Assembly: GCA_030267565.1 (NCBI GenBank)
Contig: BRXU01000022.1
Location: 392,001 to 456,000, forward strand
Source of the DNA: Pleodorina starrii
Lineage: Eukaryota; Chlorophyta; Chlorophyceae; Chlamydomonadales; Volvocaceae
Direction of reading: 5' to 3'
Length of the DNA stretch: 64,000 nt
The notes beneath the pieces are model-generated. The model was not told the origin of the DNA. It searched no databases and saw only the letters and a program-made list of their open reading frames with translations. Made by a program: the position numbers and the translations under genes. Each line of letters starts with the position of its first letter. The stretch's first letter is position 1. Positions 11,907 through 23,800 of this stretch are shown in pieces.

Positions 11907-13510
11907 CCCCGGGGGAGAGACACCCTTTCCTCGCCCATGCGTGCGTGCAAAGAAAAATCGCACGTAATGTTCCGTAAGAAAGAGGTGTGAAGGTAGGCAG
12001 GTCTTTGGCATCGCGAGAAGGCAAGCCAAACGGGCAGCAGCGGTGTCGGTGTTTGGGTGATGGTGGTGGTGGTGGTGGTTCCCGCTGTGCGCGTGGGATG
12101 GAGGGGATGAGCAGGGTGGTGAGGGGGCACGTGAGGGCACCTGCTGTGGCGGCGCTGGTAACACGAAACCGTGCCAATCGTGGTCTGCCGTTTTAAATTG
12201 CCGTACATCGTACTGCACGGCATTCTGTCCGGCCCCATTAAGGGATCACGTGAAGGTTAAACCGCACCTGCTCAGAGAGTTTTTAAAGCTAACCAGATCG
12301 ATTGACGCCCTTGTCCACATCCTGTCCGCTTGGGTGGCCGTGGTGTGCATCACCCCCCCTGGCGGCCCGGTAAGGTCGGTGCCGCTTCCATCTCCCAGGT
12401 GGTGGCGGCGGAGGCCCCGCACCAGCTGGGCTGCCCGCCCCTAGACTGACTGCCGCCTCGCCAACGGGGTTCAGGGCATGAGGGCCAACATGGTCTTGTC
12501 ATGTTAACTCGGGCCCTGAAGAAGGTTTTGCCGTCCTTGAACCGCTCGTGGGTTCTGTGAGATGTAACTTTGGGCTTCGCCAAACAATGTCGGGTGTCGT
12601 GTGGGTCCTCTGTAAAACGGTTCATTCCGCGACATCCGCAAGCTGGATGTGTGGCCTTCTGGTACTGGCCCGCCCACCGCAGCGACTAGCCCTCACCCGT
12701 GCTGTCGCCGGGTTGGCCCTAGTATTACCGAATCACTCGAGCAGGCGTTGGGACGGGACAGCCGGTATGCCTGTTCCTCGTCGTTGCCGTTTTGCAGCTC
12801 TCGCCAGGCGTGGCACACAAAAGCACTGTCCAGGATTCCAGATTTCCAGTCCCTTCCATGGAGCTTTCCATTATGCACTGGGTAGGGATCGGCAGGGGGC
12901 CGACCTTGACCTTTGCACGGGATTTACAAGGCAAGGTTGGTTCATCCGGCCAAGCAAGGGGCAGGGCCGGTCGCCGCCCGATACCAAAGCGCCAACCGCA
13001 CATGCGAAAAGCCACGCGATTCCAGCCCAGCGACGAAGCGCCTGACGCCGTTCCCAACAGAAAAACGTGCACCAGTCCCGCTGGTAACACCACTGAACAG
13101 CCCTTCACGTCAAAAAACTACTGCACAAACAACGTCAAATGTCATGGTCAAGACGAGACGCGGGTGGTTGGAAGGGGAGGCAGCCAACAAGCGCCCGTGA
13201 AGACGGGGGCGGCCACACTGCACAGACGGCGCATGAGACGCTGCAAGGGGGTTTCCCGCAGGCGCCAGCCCAGTCTCTCCACTATCCGTTGACTTGCAGC
13301 TCATCTGCATGTCCAAGTCTTCCATTCCCGCCTCCAGGATGCCTGAAGGGCCCTCCGTCGCGAGGCAAGCTGGGGCCGCCTCTCCGCGTCTCCGAGCCAA
13401 CGCCACGTCCGAGAGGTGGACGTCTGGTCATCAGGTCAATAGCCCAGTAGCAGCTCACAGTGGAAAAATGCCGCTGCTGGGGTTGTCAGATGGATCGGGA
13501 GCAAGGCCGT
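11907..13510. other. Intergenic region, no gene recognised
   Basis: Lies between convergent CRY-DASH (plus) and PRPL34 (minus). It holds the 3' UTRs. ORFs on both strands around 12550-13110 show no motif I recognise. Confidence 0.4.
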
Positions 13511-14293
<783 letters not shown>

Positions 14294-16727
14294 TTTGACC
14301 TGTTCAATAAACCTATGCACAAAAGTGAATGAACAACTACTGCTATTGTGGTTCACCTCTGCTGGAGCTCGAGGTTCAATAGTCTGTACGGCTCCAGGTT
14401 TCGTAGCCGCCCAAAGGAAGTGAGACTTTCACAGACCCTCCTCGCTTCAAGGCATTTAGAGCACATAACTTTGCGATTGATTACGCAAATAGCAACCAAG
14501 TGATTTGTTATTATCGGACGAACCGTCGTTCTGCGGCATAAATTGTCGTTCACTAAAGAGCGCTGAGTTGAACAAACGTATTGCAGCTGTGCTGCTACTA
14601 TGGCGTCTACATATTGCCCAGAAGCTCGGAAATGCGGCAGGAAGGTGCCCACTGGGTATGGCTCAGGGCGGGAGCCCTGGTACCGCTTTTGTGTTAGCCC
14701 CTGCTCGGACAGGTCACGTCTCCAGCACGTCTCCAGCAGCACTTCCCTCTCTCCGCTGCCCCCCTAGCTGGCGTCCTCACCTTCATGTTATGGCAGCCTG
14801 GTGGCCTTCGGTATCCCCAACCGCCCAGCACCGCCAGAGTTGCGAGATCCAGCGGGGCTCCCGAAACCGACAAAAGACAGACTCAATCGTCACTTGCCTG
14901 CTGCTTGACCGCTTCGTAGAAAGATGGAGGGAAAGCGGATCATGAACACCGGACAACTGCCCACTGCTGACCCGAACCCCCTTCGACATCAGCACGGAAC
15001 GAATGGCGGGGCCTGCACCCCCCGGCGGCAACGCATCACGAGCCAGACCTAAGCGACGGCCTCGCGACGCCGGCGGCGTTTCCCAGGTCTTTGACTCCCG
15101 CGTGCGATTAAGCAGCGCCAAAATAAACGGTGAATGCTCGCCCGGCATTGCCGCGGTCAAGGCACACACCACAGTCTCCCCGGCTCCCGGCTCGAAGGCT
15201 CCCGGGGAGCGGCCGCAGCAACGGCAGCTGCGTGCGCCGCGCGGGATCTTCGGGGTGCCAGCATGGACCAAAGGAGAGCGGTGTCCACTAGCTCCAAATC
15301 GACCCCGTCGTACAACACCTCAGACATAGTGCCGAGGGCGACCCTGCACCGCCTGCACCCCTGGCGCCCAGCGACACCACTTTGCAGGGCGCCGACGTGC
15401 AATTGGCGTGATGCATATGCCCGGGATGGGGCCCGCTGTTGCCTCCGCTCACGGATCCGCTCCCTGGTGTCAAGGCAAGGAGAATGGCGACGCAATTTAC
15501 TCCTGGGTCCTGACGGGAAGCGCGTGCACCCTAAGCTCTTCCGAGTGCTGCGGCGATGCAGGCTTAGACAGGGGCAGTGGGGCACACTTTGGGTCGCACC
15601 AGGTCCGGGAGCATGTACGACAGGGCAAGAATCCAACATGCTCAGGTGTGATCCCACGCTTTTGGGGAGCAGTTGGGGCAAACCCAGGTTCCCTGCGGCG
15701 CGTGCGGCAACGGCGGCTGTAGGCAACAACTCTGCCAGGCCTTTGCCGCAGGCCTTGCCGTGTCTCGCAACAGCATCCATTTCTCTCCCTGGAGTGTACG
15801 GCAAACTTCACAGGACTACGTCGTGGCAGCAGACGGGCGTGCTAACCGCGATGAAGCGCGGATCGCCCACCTCGTCCCGGATCAGCAAATGGCAAGGGGC
15901 ACATACACAGTCATTGGCGTAGAACTTCAGGGTTTGGCCACAAGGGCCCTCAAGCACGCACCAAGATGCCGCTAGGGCGGACCGCAATGACGCGCAAACA
16001 GGTTGGCTGCGCAATGCGATCGAGTGCGGTGCGTGAGCTAGTGTTATGGTGGTGTGTGGAGTCCCCGACAACAAGCTCACGCCCAACTTGGGATGCCAAC
16101 CCACGTCCGCGCAACGCAGCACAGCGCAAGAGCACTAGCACAGCGTCCCCTTGTGCTGCGCAATAGAACAAATTCTCCCCCGTAATTGCAACATGCTGAC
16201 GACGCCTGGCGTCGGCGCGCACTAGATGGGATGCAGCAGCTACGTTCTCGCCATCGAACGTGACCGGACCGGCACCCTCGAACCGGGGTATGATGGCGGG
16301 CGGCATCGTAGGCTCGACTCCGTGAAGGACAAGGTGCGGACTGGAGCCGCTGGCCTTGTGCAGTTGCACCCAGGCATGACTGAGCGTAACAGCCTGTCCC
16401 AGGCCCTTCCCTCGGCGCGCTGGCGGGCCATGCGGTGCGCAACGCCGCAGGTTTGCATAACCTGCTCTGGAAGTCTGTGAGCTTGAGGATGATTGGGGAT
16501 GAAGTTTGACGGTCGTCGATGAGGGAATCAAGCACCAACTGCTGGCCCGTCGCCCCTTGGGGAGCCTCATGGCGATTTCCCCCGTTGGGCGCGGGTTTCT
16601 GAGCCTGCTGAGCCTTCCCCCCGGAGTTCACTCGTTCCTGTCTGGGTGACTCGTGCTGTCTGGTGTAGGCAGATGTAGGTGTGAGTCAGTGCTGCCCTGC
16701 TCGCCTCCGGCCCAGGCCGGCCCGTTG

Positions 16728-16760
16728 GCTCTACTCTTCCCGAGTCTGGAGCCCACTGTA
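16728..16760 (+). repeat. Dispersed repeat C, second copy
   Basis: Contains 'CGAGTCTGGAGCCCACTGTA', shared with the copies at 7936 and 45957. Confidence 0.6.
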
Positions 16761-16981
16761 ATAACCACAAGAAGCACCAACTGGGCAACGGGATCCTTCC
16801 TTGGCTTCCTTGGTCAGAGCAGACATCAGCGCAGGCCCCGTAGCACCCCAAAACATGGTACATGTGCGAAAGCTGTGTGATCAGCCCTGATCAGCCTCTG
16901 TATCGGGACAGTGGCATTCAAGCTTTTTCGGGAGCTATTGTTCGCTTTACGGTACCTCTTTTCCTCGCGAGAACCCATTCG

Positions 16982-17122
16982 TAAATTGAACTCATACACT
17001 GTGGACGTGTAAAGCAAACATCGCCCTCGCGCTGCAGCTCGTTTCCTCGTTTTTTTCTGTGGACCAGCGCCGGCGCAGTCTAAACTGTGACTTGAAGAGC
17101 ATTGTCCGTCAAACTGAGCCCT
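16982..17122 (+). repeat. Dispersed repeat D, copy 1
   Basis: About 130-140 bases similar to 27196-27325 in the same orientation. Shared blocks include 'CAAACATCGCCCT', 'GCGCTGC' and 'AACTGTGACTTGAAGAGCAT'. Confidence 0.75.
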
Positions 17123-17649
17123 ACTGAGCAGATGGGCCATGCCCGTGATTCGTTTGCCATGGGGTACAACGAAGGACCTTCAACACCAACATTCTATTTC
17201 ATGTTCCAGGGGTCTAAGTTGTCCTAAGATGTTCACAACGTGCCCACGTTTCGACCTCTACAGGACAGGCAAGGACTTGAAATGCCGCGGCTTTACCGAT
17301 ATTTGACATACGCGCACACCGCTATAATTTGCAAAGGTGCCTAGTTCAATGCATGGCGCATTGGGCGATCCCAGATAGAGCGCCCGACTTCACACTTTCA
17401 CGGGACTCGAGAGACTCGCATCATTTCATCCCTCGTCGTTCTTCCCTTCTCCTTTGCACGCATGCGCGAGCCAATCTTTTTGCACGGCCTTCGCCAGTCA
17501 TACACCGTCAACGAGGTTTCTCATCGCCCACACCAAGGCAGCTTCCGGCCTTCCGTGCAAAAAGTACGGAAACGGTGGCAGTAAGCCAGTAACTGCTACA
17601 ATATAAACAGCACTAAAAGCTTGAATACCAAGTAGTCGAGTCTACAGTG

Positions 17650-17657
17650 TATATAAG
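17650..17657 (+). promoter_or_regulatory. TATA box of the multicopper oxidase gene
   Basis: TATATAAG lies about 150 bases upstream of the oxidase ATG, a reasonable distance for a core promoter plus a leader of about 120 bases. Confidence 0.55.
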
Positions 17658-17806
17658 GCGTGGGAGCTGCACTGATCGTGACTTGCTGACATTGTGATTG
17701 GTAATACATGAGCAGTTGGCATCCGAGAGCCGCTCTTTCCCTAAACCACAACTCTCTCACGCGGCTGCTGCAAGGCTAAGTCAAAGAATTTTTTTTTCGA
17801 ATCAAG

Positions 17807-20800
17807 ATGAACAGGATCTTTGTGCCAGCGCTTGCAGCGCTATGCGCTCTATTCGCGCTTGAGACAGCCGTCGCGCAGCCACCGGCGCCTGGCTCCGCTC
17901 TGGTGCCGGATAGTGTTGTGCCTATTCGAGGATCCGGGGGATTCATGGTGTGTGCAAGTGCAAGCCTACATCGGGGGCTGACGACCGTCCTCGCGACCCG
18001 AAGAGCACATTCCTTCACACCTGGGCCGCGCTCTTTTTGTGCAACAGGTATCCTACACAGTGAACGTTACCTTGGCATATGGCGCACCCAGCTGCTTTGC
18101 GCGCCCTGTCGCGCTCGTATCTGGAGTTTTTGAACCCACGATTGTTATCAACCAGGGCGATGTGCTCAAGGTGAGGCCGCCGCTAAGCAACCTTGCAAGA
18201 GAACGCAAGAGCCACAGTTGCTGTCTTGACACTTGAAATGCAAAACCTGCAGATTACACTTATCAACAACCTTCCGGCAACGTTCCCAGCCGTGACCGAC
18301 GGCATTTCGATTCACTATCATGGTACGCTCCTCATGATCCTCACGGGGGTGGAGCTTGACTCCATAAACCAAACTAATCGGGTCGCGCACCATCGCAGGG
18401 CTGCACATGCCCGGCCCCGCCGCCTACTTTGATGGCACCTCCTACGTGACCCTCTGCCCCGTGGCGCCGGGAAAGAACTACACCTACCAATTCCTGGTGA
18501 GCCTTTGAACACCTGACCAGCACCGCCTCCATATCCCAGAGGCGGTGCCGGGAGCCCGCGGGACTGTCCGTCAGCTGTCAGGCAGCTTGTGTGTGTCCGA
18601 ACCAGACTGTCCCTTCCCCTCGCGTTAGCTGCACCTTCTGTCCGGCGAGTGCAATTCACCACCACAGTTCCCAGCCCTTCCCAGCCCAGGCTTAACATCC
18701 CTGCACTTCACGACAGCCCCAACCCCTCCCTCGATTACTTCGCCGCGGCTCGTAGATCTACCTCCCCCTCCTTCCCCCTCCTTCCCCCTCCCTGCCCCTC
18801 CTTCACCCTCCTTCCCCTTCCTTCCCCTCTCCTTCCCTCTCCTTCCCTCTCCTTCCCTCTCCTTCCCTCCCCTTCCCTCCCCTTCCCTCCCCTTCCCTCC
18901 CCTTCCCTCCCCTTCCCCCCCCCTCCCTCCCCCACCCTCCCCGACCCTCCCCCTCCCTCCCCCTCCCTCCCCTTCCCTCCCCTTCTCCCTCCCCTTGCCC
19001 CTCAGGTCACCGACCCTCCGGGCACCTACCTATGGCACGACCACAGCGCCGGCTTCAAGGGCGACGGCCTGCAGGGACCCCTCATCGTCCGCCCGCCGCG
19101 CCAGCCGGGTGGTCCCCCCGCCGCCCCGGCACTGGCCACCACCCTGCCCGACCTGTGGTCGTACGACGGAGAGCACACCCTCTTTTTGGAAGACTGGTAC
19201 CATGCCACCACCAACTCGCTGCTCTTCCAACTCAACATGTGAGCCTAACCCCCCCCCCCCGGGGGGGGGTGTTCTGGGGGTAATCCACGGTCTATACGGT
19301 CTATACGTATAGACCGGGGCCCGTGAACGGTAGTGCATGACTGTGGTGTCAAGTGACGTGTTGTCGTTGGTTGGGTGGGGGTTCTGGGGCTCTGGATGTG
19401 TTTGGACGGCTTTGGGGTGGGTGGGTGGGTGGGTGGGTGGAGGCGGGTAAGGTTCCTGCGTGGGTGGAACGAGCGGCCAAACGAACGATGTGAAGCGCCC
19501 GACTACTAGGGCTTGCGCGTTAGTACGTGGGGTCTGGTGGTGGGGTGGGGTGTAAAGAAGAAGTTACCGCAGCGAAGGAACGGAGACGGCGTTAGCGAAC
19601 GGGGTGGGGTGGTGTGGTGTGGTGCGTGGTGGAAAAGGCGCGCGGGTGCGATGTGCGGGTCCCGTTTGGGGTGTGTGTGTGCCCCCTTGGTTGATTGGTT
19701 GATTGGTTGTGTGTGTGTGTGTGTGTTTGCCAGCCCAGACCCAACACCGCAAAATGCCCTTTGTGCCCCTTTGCCCGTCCGCCCCAACTGCCACCTTCTC
19801 CGTCCTTGGCTCTTCCCTCTCCTCTCCTCTCTCCTGTCCTCTCCACCTCACCGCACCCGGGTCGCTCGGTTGCTCTGCTGCTGCTCCCGGTGCTGTTACT
19901 CTGGGTTACTCCGTGTCCGGTCCTGCGCTGCGGTATCTCTTTCTTACTCCGCTGCTTACTCTTCTTACTTTCACCCCGCCCCACCGCCTCCCCAGTCTCA
20001 TTGCACTACGGTAAAATCCCCCCGTTTCAATACCGGTATCACGTGCCATCATTACCCGCTCTCGACCTCTGCCCCACCTTCTGCCCCACCTTTGCTCCCC
20101 CTCTGCCCCCCCTCTGCCCCCCTCTGCCACACCGTCTGCCCTCCTTTTACGCACACACAGGCCCTTTGACGCGGCCCGCGTGACCAACGACAGCGGCGCC
20201 TGGAGCTGGATCGGAATGCCTCAGGCGATGCTCATCAATGGCCGCGGCTTTTACGGCGACTGCCAGCTGTTTCCTGGTTCCGGAGCCAACGCGGCCCCGC
20301 CCACCTGCTCCCCCACCACCTTCACGGTGCCAGCCGGTCGCAGCGCAGCGCAGCCCTGGGCCTCGAACAACAACCCGGGTGAGCTGCAACAACAACAGGA
20401 GGAGGAGGAGGAGAGAAAGAGGGAGGAGGAGCAGGAGGAGAGAAAGGGGGAGGGGGAGAGGGGGAGGTTTGGGAGTGCGATGCGAGATTTTTGGGGGTTT
20501 GGGACTGGTTGCTGCAGCGGGAACCCCTTAGAAGGGAGGGGAAGGGGAAGGGGAGGGAAGGGGCAGCGCAAAGCGGCGGAGGGGTTCCTTGGCTTGCGGT
20601 TTGGTCCCTGCGAGGGGCGCTCCCGCTCCTTTCCTTTGCCTTGACCTTCACCCTCCCTCCTTCCCTGTTATTGTTTGGGTTTTAGGGTTTTGGGCTTCGT
20701 GATTCTCTAGAGGCCGGTTGCTGTAACCAGATCTTAACGACCCAGTTCGCTCTTAACCCTAAACCCTCCCCTCCCGCCCTTCCCCTCCCTCCCCCCCTCC

Positions 20801-23800
20801 CTCCCCTCCCGCCCCCCTCCCAGGTTGCACCCACAGCCAGTTTACGGTGGATGCGGGCAAGACCTACCGCCTCCGTCTGATCAATGCCGCCACACTGGTC
20901 TACACGACCATTTGCTTTGAGTCACACAATGTGACACTCATTGCGGCGGACGGTATCCCTACTGCGCCCGTATCGACACGCTGCCTCGATCTGAACAGCG
21001 GACAGAGGTGCGCGGAGGTCGGGGGGGCTCGGAGGTCGGGGGCGGGAAGAGGCGGAAGTCGGGGGCAGAGGAAAGGGGAGTGAAAGTTTTATGGAGGGCA
21101 TTGTATTAGACCCCCTCTCAGGGCGCGGTCCTTTTCAACGGACTCGTTCTCCCTCGCCAGCCGGAAAGGCGTCAGCTGCGGCCTGATATCCCTTGCTCTC
21201 CCCCGTCCAATCCCCGTGACCATCCTCCCTCCCCGCCCTTCGCCCCCCGCACCTCACTGCGGTTCTTCCAATACACCTCCCCGCCCCTCCCCAGAGATCC
21301 AATGGCCTTATTTTTCTTTCCATCCCCCTCCCCCGTCCCCGTCCCCTTCCCTGCCCTGTCCTCTTCCCAGGCTGGACGTGCTCCTGACCGCCGACCAGCC
21401 CCCCGCCAACTATTGGGTCACTGTGGCCCCCCAGTACCGGGTTGGTGCCCCCGCGGGCTATGCGGTGATCAACTACCGCGGAGGGGCGGGGGCGGCCGCC
21501 ACCTTCCCCACATCGCCGGCACCGCAGCCGGTCAACATGACCGCCTGGGGATATGCGGAGGATAGCCTGGTGGGTGACTGGCTGGGTGTGTGAGTGTGGG
21601 GGGGGCGTGGGTGGGTGGAGTGGGTGGGTGGGGAGGGTGCTAGGTGGGTGGGTGGCCGGGTCAAGAGTGGGTCGGCTGTCGTGTGTTGGGTATGGGCGGG
21701 GGGCCCGAGAGACCTTTGGAAGGGGCAGTGCCTTTGGCGGCGGATCCTTCGGGGGCGCTGAGCCGAGCTGAACCGCGCAGCACCTTGAGCCGCCTCCCCC
21801 GCCCTTCCCGCCCCTTCCCTCATCCGTTCCATTCCACCACATTTCCCCCTCTTTCCCCCGCCCAACCCAACACACACACACACATACACACCACACACGC
21901 ACCCACCGCACCGCCCCCCACTCCTCTCCGCCCCCTCCGCCCCCCCTCCCCCCCCAGATCCGGATGTCCCCACTCCTTCTGAGCCCCCCCACCGCCTCCA
22001 ACTCGGCACTGGGCATGTACCTGCCACCTAACTCGGTGAGCCGAGGCGGACAGCGAAGGGAAGGGGAGGAGAAGGGCCCAGCCCCGCGAGTTGCGACTCC
22101 CCTCTGGTGTGTTTGTGTGTTTTTGCGTGTGTGTGTGGGGGGGGGGGGGAGGGAATGTATCGGTAACCGAGCTTGTGCGTGTGATGGCTGGTGGGTCTGT
22201 CTGACATGCCTCGTCCTATGTGAGGTGAGATGGGGTGAGGTGAAGTTAGGTGAGGGGGTGGACGATCCATTGCACGGCAGAGGGGGCTCCCCTCCCTGGC
22301 TCCCATATTTGGTTCATTTGCATTAACCCCGCCCTCACACCACTCCTCCCTCCCCCGGGTCCTTCCCCCCGGGTCCTCCCCCCATCCCAGACGACTCTGG
22401 CCCCTCCCCCCAGCCCGACCAAGGTCGTCCTGGTCAATCTGTCGCAGCCGCTGCTGCAGGCGGATGGACAGCTCAGGTGAGGGAGGGGGTGCTGTGGTGG
22501 GTTTGAGGAGGGGGGGGGATACGGGGGCCAGAGGAGGCGGAGGAGGCGGGGCACGTGGCGGAGCGAAAGGCAAACACGCCGGCGAGCGGACGGACGGACC
22601 GGCGGGCGGGCGGGTGGGAGGTGGGATGTTGTCTTTCCTAACCCCCTCCTCCCCTTCCCTCCCCCATCATGTATTGCACTCTAAACTACCCTGCCTCCGC
22701 CCCGTCCCCGCCTCCTCCCCCGCCACCTTCCTCCCTCCTCGCCCCTCCCCCTTCACCTCTGCTTCCCCCCTCTCCCCTCCTCCAGGTGGGCTCTCAACAA
22801 TGTGGCTATGGCCAAGAACCCGCCCTGCATCTCTCTGCTGGACCGCCTGAGGAAGGACCCCAAGTACCTGAAGCGGATGGCGGTCAGCGCCTCGGCGGTC
22901 AATGGAACCGGCGGAGGGCCCTTCGTGGGAGTCAACTACATCAAGGGAGAGGCCAAGCAACCGTGAGTTGTACGGCAGCGTGCATGTGTATGGGGGGGAG
23001 TGTGGAGGGTTTGGGGTTGGGGGTGGGAGTTGTGGAGGTTTGGGGCGGGGGTGCGGGCGGGGTGCCAGCCGCCGTTGGAACTCTGCCGCCTCACCTCCTG
23101 CCGCCCACTGGTGACGTCCTGACCACCTCTGGCCGCTTGCCCACCTGCCTGCCTGATCTGCCCATCTGACCTGCCCACCACCACCGCCACCGCCACCATC
23201 TGACCGCCGCCACCTCCCACCTCCACCACCCCCCCCTGCAGGGTGTTTACCAGCGGCGTGAGTCCGGTGCCCGTGTACCCCTCAGTGGGGCTGCACATTG
23301 TGGAGAACACGGGAGGGGAAGTGGTGGACCTGGTGAGTGGACCAGGAGGGAGGGAGGGAGGGAGCGGGTTGGGGAGGGAGCGGGTTGGGGAGGGAGCGGG
23401 TTGGGGAGGGAGCGGGTTGGGGAGGGAGCGGGTTGGGGAGGGAGCGGGTTGGGGAGGGAGCGGGTTGGGGAGGGAGCGGGTTGGGGAGGGAGCGGGTTGG
23501 GGAGGGAGCGGGTTGGGGAGGGAGCGGGTTGGGGAGGGAGCGGGTTGGGGAGGGAGCGGGTTAAGGAGGGAGCGGGTTGGGGAGGTTGGAGTGGCTTAGT
23601 GGGGGCTTGGGTGGCGGTATATTCTCCGGAGTTGATTCTCCTGAGGAGGTGGAGTAGTGGATAGAAAAGAGTCGCAGGGGGGAAAGCACTGGCGCTACCG
23701 CAAGCCCTCCCCTGACGTTGCGACTGTCGAACCAAGGACCGACCAGCGGCTCACTGGGACCCCCCTCGGCTTGCTGGCGTGTTTCTTTCTGTCGTCACCT

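Larger units (their letters stand above)
14294..17806. other. Intergenic region with degenerate coding signal, unassigned
   Basis: No confident gene. The minus strand holds open stretches at 15950-16570 (206 codons, including 'GAGPVTFDGENVAAASHLV') and around 15157-15804, with further fragments near 14783-15271. They could be exons of an unrecognised gene or a decayed transposon. Repeat C lies at 16728 and repeat D at 16982. Confidence 0.3.

Noticed and set aside
10514..11977. Long plus-strand ORF of 487 codons
   Set aside because: It crosses true CRY-DASH exons 11 and 12 in the wrong frame and translates introns; the conserved residues lie in another frame.
21135..22016. Minus-strand ORF of 293 codons
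   Set aside because: Antisense of oxidase exons 8 and 9 and their introns.
23346..23585. CRISPR-like array
   Set aside because: The units are head to tail with no spacers, within an intron of a eukaryotic gene.
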